From Lojkania enalia (Eukaryota; Ascomycota; Dothideomycetes; Pleosporales): a stretch of DNA of 47,447 nt. This document shows positions 34,446 through 45,417 of the stretch, one piece after another. Made by a program: the position numbers and the translations under genes. Location: the NCBI GenBank assembly GCA_010094045.1, contig ML986623.1, positions 251,285 to 298,731 of the forward strand, read 5' to 3'. Below the pieces are notes generated by a model. That model was not told where the DNA came from. It searched no databases and saw only the letters and a program-made list of their open reading frames with translations. Each line of letters opens with the position of its first letter. Position 1 is the first letter of the stretch.

Positions 34446-35837
34446 TATAGGGTTGAGGTTTTCTTTTAGTTCCTAGGTATTATTCTATAGATTCCTATAT
34501 TTATCTATTTCTAACTATTTTATTAAATAGTACTATTTACTATTCTATATTTTATATCTTATTATTTTCTTAACTTTCTATTCCTAGTCTTCTCCGTATA
34601 TATCTATATTATATACTACTAGTTTAGTATCCTAAGATACCTTTTCTATAAATATAATATAGAAGGTTAGATAGATTTTTATAGTTGTAGGTAATTTAAA
34701 TCGATAGTTTACGGGTAATATTTATTCCTTAATTTTATATAGTCTAATTTTAATATAGTCTAGTTTACTACTTAGTTATTTACTTTAAATATTTTATTGT
34801 AGTAGTTAAACTTTTTCTCTCTTCTTAAAATAAGGTAGTTATTTATATTTCTTGTTATAGTATTTCTTTATAGTATATTATAGGAACTAGAAATCTTTCT
34901 TTAATAAGTCTTATATTTATTAAATAATCTTAACTTATTCTTATACTTAAGGTGCCTATAATACTATTTTAATTAGGGTGTTATATATTTTTAGTTTATA
35001 CCTATAGTTTACTATAAATAGTAATACTCTAGTTATACTATATATAGTACTATTATACGCGAGTTACACTATTAGTAGTAGTATTACCCAATTATTTTAT
35101 CTATAGTTAAGGTAGTACTATAGGTATTACTCTACTATTTAGTTTATTCATTCTATCTATCTATCTATTTATAGGTAAAATACTATAGATATCTTATATT
35201 TAATTCCTAGTAAATTTATAATTGTTTACTAAAACTTTAAAGTAAACTTAGTATTTTAATCTATAATTATCTTCTATAGTACCCTATATTATACGACAAT
35301 CTATTTTAGGAAGATATTTACAACCTATTCTACTAATAATATTTTATTATAAGAGATAAAGTAGGTATATTTTATAAGTTTATCTATAATTATTATAATA
35401 GAGTTATATACTTCTCTCTTCGGGTAGTTTTTTAACTTTAGTAGTTTAATAATAAAGTTTATAGTAACTTCTATTTATAGTCTAGTTAGTATTTCTAGAT
35501 TTTATAATAGTCTATAAAATATATATCTATTAGGTTTATTCTATTAGTAGTCTATATATTCCTATAATATATTCTTTACCTATTTTCTTACTTTAAGAAA
35601 GTAGAATCCTCTAAGGATTCGTTCTAGTATTTTCTCTATTCCTTAGTATCTATAGATAGAAGCTTTATAGAATTATCTAATAAATTCTTTTCTAACTTTA
35701 GCTAGTATATAGATTTAACTATAGATATATAGTAGTCTATCTATCTATTCTTATTCTTATTCTTAGAGTTCTTTAAGTATTCTATCTATTATTAATCTAA
35801 TTAGTATTATCCAGCTTACTTCTTTAATAATAGTTGT
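34430..35837 (-). pseudogene. Gypsy A3 integrase-chromodomain relic
   Basis: C-terminal part of pol on the minus strand: integrase catalytic core with the TIDF-like motif at about 35444-35473 (A2 equivalent 11963-11990), the C-terminal KKGEKV-like segment near 34800-34830, and a chromodomain near 34570-34440. RT, RNase H, protease and gag are absent because D interrupts the element upstream. Stops are TAG/TAA. Confidence 0.8.
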
Positions 35838-36115
35838 TATAATAGTATAGGTAAGATAATAGGTCCGAATATAGTATAAATCTACTTAGAGGTATATAGA
35901 AGTATATAGGGGATTAGGGACCTAGGAATTCTATTAACACCTATAGGCCTTATACGAAAGGATATAGAAGAACTACTAAGCTACTTATAAGGGAGTATAT
36001 AACTATATATGGAAGGGAAAGGAATAGAACTAAGGGTAGAATAAGATAAGTAAAAAGCTTTAAGATAAAGTTATATATAAAGCTTTTTATAGAACAATTT
36101 CTTTATATTATTATA
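35838..36115 (-). repeat. D 3' LTR
   Basis: Plus-strand sequence begins TATAATAGTATAGG and ends ATATTATTATA; ancestral ends TGTAATA...TATTACA form the usual short inverted repeat. Length 278 bp. The outer edge coincides with the loss of A3 homology and the inner edge with a polypurine tract. The partner LTR is outside the window, so the limits rest on these two signs. Confidence 0.7.
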
Positions 36116-36131
36116 CTACCCCCCTTTTTAT
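36116..36131 (-). other. D polypurine tract
   Basis: Minus strand reads AAAAAGGGGGGTAG directly next to the 3' LTR, a plus-strand primer site. It defines orientation and the inner LTR edge. Confidence 0.75.
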
Positions 36132-36765
36132 AGGCTGATAGTTCCTATCTATACTAATTCGGGAGGGAATCGGGGCTATTATAAATAGGTTCTAGTATAA
36201 AGAAATTTCTTTAAGATATTTATTAGTAAGAACTAATATATATAGTTACTTATAGAGATACGTTTATATATTAATATAATATTAAATAAGGTTTTTATAG
36301 TAAGTATAATTAACCTATATATTAGCTAGTAACTACTATTATAATAGTTTATTAATATTACAATTTCGTCGTGTATAGTAATAAGCGTTTACTAGCCTTA
36401 GTATATTACTAGATTACTATTAATTAAGCTTCCTTAACTAAATAATAACTTCTACTCTATATATATTATTATATATCCCTAGTACCGTTAATTATTAAAG
36501 TATTACTAATATTTTATAGAAAAAATTAATTAATATACTACTCCGCCTACCTTCTAAAGCCTCTTTAGAAGCCTTCTAAGTTATCTACCTTTAGGTTATA
36601 TATACGCTCGCCTATAGGCGGCGTATAATATTTACCTTTTAGTTTCTAAGATTAAAAAAATGCGAGTATTATATCTTATAAAATAAAAAGTATAACCCTA
36701 TATAAATCGTATCTAATACTAGTAGAATATTTACTACTAATATACTTATAGATCCCCTCCTATTA
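36132..36765. other. D 3' untranslated stretch
   Basis: About 630 bp between the polypurine tract and the opposite-strand ORF. AT-rich, no coding frame recognised. A palindromic word around GCCTATAGGC is at 36612-36621, in GC-richer flanks. Nothing else seen. Confidence 0.5.
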
Positions 36766-37215
36766 TAAGGAGGAGTTTCTAGTCCTCCGGGGCTATCTTA
36801 AACTATAGATAGTAGCCTAATATATAGAGGATAAGGAGGATAAAAAGGTAGCCTTTAAGGCTATTTTAGAGTCCGCTTATAGTCTAGTACTTATAGCCTA
36901 GGTTGTAAAGAGTTAGGAAGATAGCTTTCTTACAGCTAATATCTAGGTAGCTTTATTCTACTAGGGTACTAAGTTGCTTTATTAGGTTTTAGCTCTAAAA
37001 GCTCTAGTATTTAACTTTTAAGCTAATATCGCGGCACTTTTAGGTAGCTAAAAATAAGATAAAAAAGGTTTAGGAGGAGTTTAGAGGGAAAGAAAAGAAA
37101 AGAGAGTAGAAGAGAAGAGGATTAGAAAAGTATCTAACAGCCTACTATTAGACCCTCCAGATTCTATAGAAGAGTAATTTTAGGCCTATACTTTAGTTTT
37201 TAAATCTACTACTTA
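36766..37215 (+). pseudogene. Opposite-strand ORF relic in Gypsy D
   Basis: On the strand opposite to pol, a frame of about 150 codons reads YKEEFLVLRGYLKL, YIEDKEDKKVAFKAILESAY, EDSFLTANI and LALKALVFNF, then a Lys/Glu/Arg-rich run and VSNSLLLDPPDSIEE, broken only by TAG/TAA. Its 3' end overlaps the tail of pol. It resembles the A and B antisense ORFs in position but not obviously in sequence. Only one copy of D is in the window, so the frame cannot be confirmed by comparison. Function unknown. Confidence 0.45.
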
Positions 37216-40162
37216 ACTCTTATATATTATCGTCTACTAGATAATCTATATTCTCTATACTATTCTTATATACCTTAATCTATTTAGTTAGAGCTTTTAG
37301 AGGTTCTAGCTAATTCAGATACTTATTATAAAAAGCTTTTAACTTATAAGGTAAACCTATAAAATTTAAAGCTTTATACTAGACTAGATTAGAATTATAT
37401 CCTACCTATTTTACACGGTATTTAAGAGTCTTATAATATAGCTTACTAGCTAGTATTTCCTTAACCTCCTACTCTTCTACCCTCTTAATAGTAATAGCGG
37501 GTGGTTTCGGAGCTTTTTACCCTAGTAGAAAGTTCTAGGGGTTTTTATATAGTAGGTTTAGTACGAAGATATTATATATTCTTAACCCTAGGGGTAGTTG
37601 TAGATAGTATAAGTTTCCAACCTATTCTAATACTTTAAAAGGGCCTTCCTATTAATCGGATAGCTTTCAGCTCAGTCTCTAGACTATAAAATTCTTAGTA
37701 TTTAAGTAGACTATATTATTAATCTACTAATTAATTAGTTACTAGTAATAGTTAATAATAGATTATATACGATTCTAAGCCTTCTTAATATTAGCCTTTA
37801 TAGTTTCCTAGGCTATATATATATAAGTTACTAGAGCTAAAGCGTTTTTATAATTTAATTTATCTATTATAGTAATAGAATTAATAGAATATTTCTAATC
37901 CCAACTTTAATAAGGCTTAAATCTATATAGAATCTAATATAGGGATATTCTAATAGTTATATAGGGTAGAGTTACTTATACTTAATCAATTATAGGTAAT
38001 AGAGAATTCTAGTTATTCTAGTAGAAGGATATAAAAGAGTATAGTCTCTAATCGATATACTTATTTATAATTTCTATCTATCTATTAGTCTCTTTATAAT
38101 AAGTAGTAGATAGTTTAATTTTTACGCCTAAAATATAGTAGAATTCGGACTAGAAACTAGATATAAACTAAGGTCTTTAGTCTAAAATAATAGTTTTAGG
38201 TATATAGCTAAAGTAGTATACTTATTAAATAAATAATTTAGCTATTCCCTATATATTAATTATACGATAGTAGAGAATAGATATAACTTATTTAGATAGG
38301 CGATTAATTACTACTATAATCTAATTATATCTGGATTTATCTATAGAAAAATCCTTAAAATTAATATATAGATATTATATTAGTTAATTTAGTATAGAAA
38401 GTAAGTAGATAAAATCTGGGATTTAGGTTTATATTAGATAAGCTTTATAGTATAAGATACAATTCTATATATATTATTTATAAGTAGCTTCTATACCCTT
38501 CTAGTAGTACTTTTAAGATAGTAACTAATAGGTTTTAGTAGTATTTAGGTGTATAGAGGATACTTAGTTATAAGCCTCTTATATAAGTTATATATAAAAG
38601 CCTGAATCTAATAGAATATATAAGTAATTATTATAGAGGAGTAGTCTATTCTCTATCTAATACTTATAGGGTAAAAGTATATATTCCTATATAAAGGAGG
38701 CTTAGTTTTCTTATAGTAATATATTAATTAACTCTAGAGAGTCTAGTAATATAATCTACTTTTAGCCTTTAATAATATTTAGTATAGCCGCTTAAATTAT
38801 TATTTAGGTAATATAGAATTAGGCTAATTTAGCATTAATTTAGGGGTAAAGTTAATACGGTTTGAGTAGGACTCTTAACTAGTTATTAGTTTAAGCTACT
38901 TTTAAGTTTTCTATATCTTATTTATAATAACTAAAAATGTCCGCTCTAATATTATTTTTACTTAGAGTATACTTAATTTAGAACTAATACTAAGCTAATT
39001 CTTCGGTCTAATAAACTTAACAAGTATTAAGTACCTTTATAGTTATAAAATATTCGAGTAAGTAATAATTAGTATATACTAGAGTCTTAATAGCTACTAA
39101 AGTAAGTTCTATTCTCTATTATTTAAATATAGTAATAATTGCGAATAGTTTTTTATTATAGATCTTCTAGTTTAGTTTTAAACTAAATAGAACTTTACTA
39201 TAAAATATTATAGAGTACTATTTTCTATTAGGATATTTCTATAATAGTACTCTTATAACTACTCTATTAGAGGTATTAGTTTCCATTTTTATTTCTAATA
39301 TAGGATTAAAGTAGTAGAAAGTAGATATACTTAATAGGGCTAACTTTAATTTCTTAAAGGTAATATCATATTCTAAAATCTATATAAAAGAGGTTATAGA
39401 ACTTTATAATATAATAATTAGCTTTATAATACGCGAGAATTCTAGTATAAACTATTAGTAGAATCTAGTAAAACCTAAAAAGGATTTTACACCTGTTATA
39501 GTAGTAGGTAGCTACTAGTTATATAGTATTTCTACCTTCTCTAGGTTAACTTTAAGACCTTTATTTAAGAGAATATAACTAAGATATTTAGTTCGGGTAA
39601 TATAGAATTTGCTCTTCTTAATATTAACTTATAACCCTACTTAATATAATCTCTTAAGAACTTTCTTAATATAGATAGTATATATCGCCTTATCTTTAGA
39701 GTAGATAAAAATATTATTTAGATAAATAATATAGAAGTTATCTAGGTAGTTAATTAGTATATTATTTATATAGTACTAGTAAGTTACTAAGCTATTATAT
39801 AATCTAAAAGATAGAACTTTATACTTATAGGTTCTATATTAAGTCTAAAAGATAGTATATTTTTTAGAACTAAAGTTTATTCTAATCTTATTAAAAGCTG
39901 TACAAATATTAAATTTAGTAAAAATTACTACTTTAGTAGGTTTAGATAAGAGTTTATCTATATATAATATTAGATATATATTCTTATAAGTAAAAGTATT
40001 AAGTTTATAATAATCTATATAGATATATAGGTTACTATTAGATTTATAAATATAAAGGATTAGAGATATAAAGAAACTTTAACTCTATTTAATATACTTA
40101 TACTATAGATTATCTATAATATACTTCTTAGTTACCTTTAACTTTTTAATATTCTACTTATA
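37160..40162 (-). pseudogene. Gypsy D pol relic, C-terminal part (RT-RNase H-integrase-chromodomain)
   Basis: Continuation of 45413-47447 after insertion E. RT fingers and palm: NGSLRICVDYRKLNAL-like sequence near 40030, FGLYN near 39800, active-site box at 39703-39732 reading YLNNIFIYS (both Asp lost). The connection LPTTITGVKSFLGFTRFY is at about 39515-39460. RNase H follows to about 38900. Integrase includes TIILD, stop, P*FISSF at about 38200-38140 (family TIISDRGPQFVSSFW) and KLSTTYYKETNR (family LSTAYHPQTDGQ). A chromodomain reading EVKEILASKLYYKTLKYRVK*VGY lies at 37470-37400. Stops are TAG/TAA. Confidence 0.87.
40158..40162. repeat. TTATA target duplication, left of E
   Basis: The 5 bp before the left LTR of E are TTATA, identical to 45413-45417 after the right LTR. 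A 5-bp duplication is typical of Copia integration. Confidence 0.85.
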
Positions 40163-40287
40163 TATTAGAGCTGGCTAGCTCTAATAAGGATTGGAAAACT
40201 GTATCTATTAACTAGAAATATAAGATATACTATATATATATCCCTAGACCTACTAAGAAGCTAACTATAAATAGCTTAGCTGTAATA
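40163..40287 (-). repeat. E 3' LTR
   Basis: Runs TATTAGAGCTGGCTAG...TAGCTGTAATA; ancestral termini TGTTAG...CTGTAACA. The unusually short length (125 bp) is typical for Copia rather than Gypsy elements. Next to the polypurine tract, so it is the 3' copy. Confidence 0.9.
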
Positions 40288-40297
40288 TACCCCCCTA
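40288..40297 (-). other. E polypurine tract
   Basis: Minus strand reads CTAGGGGGGTA immediately upstream of the 3' LTR. It shows that E is read on the minus strand. Confidence 0.8.
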
Positions 40298-40299
40298 GC

Positions 40300-43200
40300 T
40301 ATAGTAAATAGTAAAGCTGCTTTCTAGTTAATTAGTCTAAATACCTTTATAAAACTGAGCTGCTTTAAAAAGGTAAGATACTTCTACTTAGGTAGTACCT
40401 TTATAAAACTGTCTACTAGCATCTAGTTTATTAGCTTCTAGCTAACCTATAATCTTCCTACTTTAACTTCTTGTTAAATCTATATCTAATAAGTATCTAT
40501 ATAATATAGTCTAGTCTATAGTCTATCTACTACTTTAGTAGTAATACCTACTATCTACTAATTATTATAAAATAGTATAGGAACTATCTCTATACTAAAC
40601 CCTACGTAATTAAAAACCCTAGTCTACTATTATAGCTTGCTACCTGCTATAGATAGAGCTAGTAACTTAGCTTTAATCGTCAACTTAATAACCGAGCGCT
40701 ATATTATCGTTTTCTAGTTAATAGATAGGCTATAAAACTTAAATAGGTAGCTCTATAAGCTATAATATATCTCTTAATTATCTATAAATACTACGTCTAA
40801 TATTTTATAGAATAGTAGCTTACGCTTATTACTAAGGTAGGTTATATTTTTCTAATCTAGTCTAGATGCTTATAAGTCTAGTCCTCTTATGCTAATTATA
40901 TATCTTTAGACATACTCTACTACTCGAATATAACTCTATCTTAAATTCTTAAGATAGGTTACTAGAGTTAAATAAGCTTTTAAGATATCTAGGCGTATAT
41001 AAACTACTAGATATCTTAGGGATCTAACTAGCTGCTAATAATATTTAGTTCTCTAATAGTTTAGCTTCTCTATACTTAATGCTAGATAGTTATTAACTAG
41101 AAGTACTATAAGATAGCTTCTCTACTTCTACTTTTATAGTCTATACTTAGCTGCAACCTTATTAATAAACGAGTTTTAACTAAGTTAGATTCTACCTATA
41201 TTTTAGTCTCGAACTATTCTAATTTCTAAGAACTACTAGAGCTATCTAAGTAAGTATAGCTTATACTACAATTTTAAGCCTACTTTAAATTACTAATATA
41301 TAGTAAGGTAGTCTAGATAGACTAGGACAACTATATTATTAATATAGAAGAATACTATCAGGCTCTTACTTCTAAATAGATATAGGACCTTCTAAATCGG
41401 CTGTAGTTCTAGCTTAAATAGCGAGCTCTTAAGGTACTTATACTAGAGTAGAGGAGTATCTCTTAAGCTATAGAGAGCTTTTCTTATCTCTAGCAGCTTA
41501 CCTAGCTCTTATATAAATTCTTCTAGTATATAAACATATATTAGTCTATCTAGTAGTATATTTAAGAAAGTATTAGTAATATTATATTAATAGGCGTATA
41601 GTCTAAAAGCTACTACTAGAGCGACTAAGAATCGGAATACTCGTACTACTAGAATAGCTATATATATATCTCCCCAGTCCTACTATAGGTCTCCTCTAAT
41701 AACTAGTCTAGCTTTAAACTTATATAAATATCTATCCTTATCGAATTTATATATAAATACCTATATTAGTAATAGAAGTTCGATCTCTAGCTATATACTA
41801 GCTCTAGTCTCTATTATATAAACTAGACAGCTCTTACTGTAGTAACTCTAAAGCTCTACTATTACTACTTTCTTAAATTTAATTCTAAATAGATACCTCT
41901 TAAGCTACTTCTATTACTTTAGTAGAAGTAGTAGCTAATCTTTATATAGACTAATCCTAAGCTAATTAGCTAGTATATTACTACTTATCTTCTACTATAA
42001 TACTTCTATAAATGCTATATAGTATATATAGAGTATTCTACAAGTTCTAGTCTCTATAATATTTCTAGTATTAAACTAACTACTAATTTCGTCGCGTCTA
42101 TTCGTATTATTTAATTATTAGTTTAAAGCCTCTACTTCTAGTTTAATCTAATACTAGCCTTTAGAGAGGCTAGTTATTACCTCTAGATACTTATCGCGAT
42201 TATCTTAACTATATAGTTCTAGGGTATCTTCTAGTATTATAATACTACTAACTATTAGATGCTCTACTCTAGCTAGTTTACTTAATTATTACTAACCTAG
42301 CTTCTACTTAAGCTGCTACTTAATCTACTACTCGAGCTTATTATCTAATATCTCCTTACGCGATTAAAGAGTTAATTAATCTAGCATCTATTTAAGCTCT
42401 ATATTATTTAGCTTATAGCTCTCTTTAATATTAAGTACTGCGGCTGCTAGATATAGCATCTACTTATCTAAAAAGATAAGATCTTTATATAATTCTATAG
42501 GTAGTAGAATAATATCTTTAGTTCTAATAACTCTATCTAGTTCTAGTATCTAGATGCGATAGATATTTGTAGAGTTATATTCTATAAGGCGTCTAATTAG
42601 CGTATAAGATTACAGCTTCTCTCTCTAATATAAGTAATAATTTAGGATATATACCTTAGCTCTTAATATACTAAGATAAGCTACTAACAGTCTAGTTCCA
42701 CGTATTATCTTATATAGGGTATACTAGTCTAGAGCTTTAGTTAGCGTACGATTAAGGAGATAGACTACTAAAAGTAAGTACTCGTTTAATACCTCTATTA
42801 GTAGCCCTGCGTCTATCCTTATAGCTCTTTTCTATACAACTAGTAACTACTCTACTCTCTCTATTAGACTATTCTACTCCTCAGTATACTCTACTTATAG
42901 TTCTACTAAGATTCCTAGGTCTTTAAAGATGTTAAGTATCTTAGAATATCTATACTTACTATTAAGTCTAACAGCTTTAACCTACGCGTTAAACTAAACT
43001 TTAAGTTTAACTAGTAATCTCTATACTATATATTATAGCGTTATTATATTCTTATTTAGTAGGTAATAGGCCTTATACTATCTACTATACTAGTAGACTA
43101 TATAGAATATCTAGAAGTCTCTATTATAGTAGTACTCTAACCAATCGTATATCTAGACTAAATCTATTCTTAGTCTCTTAAATAGTTCTTAGGCTAGTTT

Positions 43201-45276
43201 TTAAGGAGCTCTCCTACTTACTATCTTATAGAACTTAGACTAGATGTAGATAGTATATTCTATCTACTTTAAAGCTTAATTTCTCTACTACTACTACTTA
43301 ATTAACTTAAGCCTATTAATATAAGTAGGTAGATAAGTAACTACCTTCTAGCTAGTATAGCTAAATACCCTGTAAGCTTATATAAGTATAAGTTCTAGCT
43401 GCTTATAAGCTATATAGGAAGACCTTAGTCTATACTATATTAAATATACTAATAGAGATAGTTGTATACTATTCTCTATATCTATTAGCTAATATCTAGA
43501 CGTATACCTAAGATAATATATAATATTTAATAGATCTATCTAATATAAATAGTCTCGTCCTAAGTTAAAATAGATCCCTACTATACTATAGTATAAGAGA
43601 CTAACTACGCTCGTAAACATCTCTAGGATATATACTATGTATAAGAGTAGGATAGTCTTAATTCTAATAGACGTCTATATCTATAGCTAAACTTCTCTCT
43701 ATTCTTAAATTAATAGCAGCTATCCCCCTATATATATATAGTTGTCTAGTTTAGGCTACTATATTATTCTCTAACTATAAGACTTGCTGTTAGTAATATA
43801 GGTATTTAAGCTAGGGTCTATAATCTATCTATTAAGTAGTAATAGCTAATACTAATACTATTTAGCTTATATAACTCTAAACTATAGAGCTAAAGCTACT
43901 ATAGAGCTTACTAATTAACTTAGATTTAGAGCTATTATTATAGCTAGTCCTAATAGTTAACGCCCATTATCCTATCTTTTTATTATACTTAGTACTAGTA
44001 TTAAGACTATCGTAGAGCCTATAGAGCCTACTAATACTACTAGTTACTTTTTAGTATTATAAAGCATTTTTAATCTAAAAGATCTTAATATTCTAAGCTC
44101 TTAAAATCTCTACTTAATATCTTAATCCAGCTACCAGCCTAATAGGCGTAGTACTAAGTTAATATATAAATACTACTCAAATTTATAACTATCTCTATAG
44201 AGGTAGACTATCTATCTTAATTACTAAGGTTTTTAGCTACTATTAGTTTACTACAACTACTATAGTTACTATAGTATAATACTAAATATTATAAACGTCT
44301 CTAGCTTTAATATAACTAGTCTAGTACGACGATAGTATAACGTATACTATACTACCAGGTCTAAGATACTTATATATAGCTTATTGTCTACTTTAGACTT
44401 AATAAGTAGTAATAGCTTATTTACTACCTAGCTATCGTTTAAGCTCTTAACTATAAGAATAAAGTTCTACTAAGCTTAATTCCTCTATACTTCTAGTATA
44501 CTTATTAGACTTATAACGCGCGTTATTTTAAGCTAATTCTTAAACTAGGTATCTAAGTTCCCCTTTTTTAGTTATATCTTAAGCGTCTAGTATTAAGCCT
44601 ACAGCTATATACTATACTTAATTTTATTTGGGTAAAAATACTTTTTAAGGGTCTATAATTAATTATATATAGTCTTACAGTCTATAATTAAATAGATATA
44701 TTAAGCTACTATTATCCTCGATATCTTCTATATAAATTCTCTAAAAGTCTTCTCTTTCTACAACTACCGCGCCTTACTATAGCTGTATATTTTATACCAG
44801 ACTTTATATCTTACCAATTCTTAATTAGTTAGATCTATAATATCTACTTTAGTATCTACTACTTTAGTATTACTATCTATCCTATAGAAATCTCTAAACT
44901 ATTTCTTAATTAGCTTTTTAGTATCTAGTTAAAAGACTAGCTTCTTACTAAAGTCTAGGTCTACGTATTTTTAGAGCTAGTTCTAGTCCGTGTTATCCTT
45001 CTATAGAAATAGCTACTATATCTAGTACTCTAGTTTATTAAGAATAACCGTAGCCTTAGTAATAAATAGGTCTAATTCTATTATCTTTTTAATATATTAT
45101 ATCGCGTTAATCTATTAAGGTCTTTACTATAACTAGTTCTAAGCTCTTTAGCTTCTTAACTAGTCTAGTAATATTAAGGTAACTAAGATCTTAATAAATA
45201 AGATATAATTAACTAAGCCTATATTAATTAGTTCTAGTCTATCTATATAAAATATAGTAGTAGTTAAAAAGCTTCT
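40300..45276 (-). pseudogene. Copia E gag-pol relic
   Basis: Single polyprotein relic on the minus strand. Gag occupies about 45270-43900 and is poorly conserved. Integrase is clear at about 43000-42480: EYTEEQNSLIERVEQLLVVQ at about 42895-42840 (family YTPQQNGVAERANRTL), EVLNEYLLLVVYLLNRTLTKAL, and RAKVYILNYYL with YNSTNIYRIQI (family FGCRAYV and GY...AYRV). RT follows: IAILVVRVFRFLVALVV near 41670-41600 (family YAPVVRL.TLR.LLALA), a NTFLN segment (family DVKTAFLN), KALYSLRDTPLLQYKYL near 41430 (family ALYGLRQSPRLWY), and FFYINNIVVLV at 41352-41324, where YVDD has become YINN. RNase H fills the remainder. Stops are TAG/TAA. Confidence 0.87.
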
Positions 45277-45287
45277 AGGCTTATAAC
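45277..45287 (-). other. E primer binding site (half initiator tRNA-Met)
   Basis: Minus strand reads GTTATAAGCCT directly after the 5' LTR. With one G-to-A change undone it is GTTATGAGCC, complementary to the anticodon stem-loop of initiator tRNA-Met. This is the half-tRNA primer mode known from Drosophila copia and other Copia elements. Confidence 0.75.
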
Positions 45288-45412
45288 TATTAGAGCTAGT
45301 TAGCTCTAATAAGAATTAGAAAACTGTATTTATTAACTAGAAATACGAGATATATTATATATATATCCCTAGACCTACTAAAAAGTTAACTATAAATAGC
45401 TTAGCTATAATA
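45288..45412 (-). repeat. E 5' LTR
   Basis: Same 125-bp length and ends as 40163-40287 (TATTAGAG...CTATAATA), with 11 transition differences. Adjacent to the primer binding site, so it is the 5' copy. Confidence 0.9.
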
Positions 45413-45417
45413 TTATA
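45413..45417. repeat. TTATA target duplication, right of E
   Basis: Identical to 40158-40162 on the other side of E. The D pol frame resumes here. Confidence 0.85.

Larger units (their letters stand above)
33383..35837 (-). mobile_element. Gypsy family A, 3' part (A3)
   Basis: Third family A copy, same orientation as A2. It holds the full 3' LTR, polypurine tract, opposite-strand ORF, chromodomain, and integrase down to the point equivalent to A2 position 12355, where the LTR of D begins at 35838. It interrupts C2. Its 5' part is expected to the right of D, outside the window. Confidence 0.88.
40163..45412 (-). mobile_element. Ty1/Copia retrotransposon E, complete
   Basis: 5,250-bp Copia element on the minus strand inserted into the RT region of Gypsy D. 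It has two 125-bp LTRs, a primer binding site next to the 5' LTR (45277-45287), a polypurine tract next to the 3' LTR (40288-40297) and a TTATA duplication on both sides. The internal region encodes gag, integrase before RT, and RNase H, the Copia order. The LTRs differ at 11 of 125 positions by eye, all transitions, so this youngest insertion was also mutated by RIP. Confidence 0.93.
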
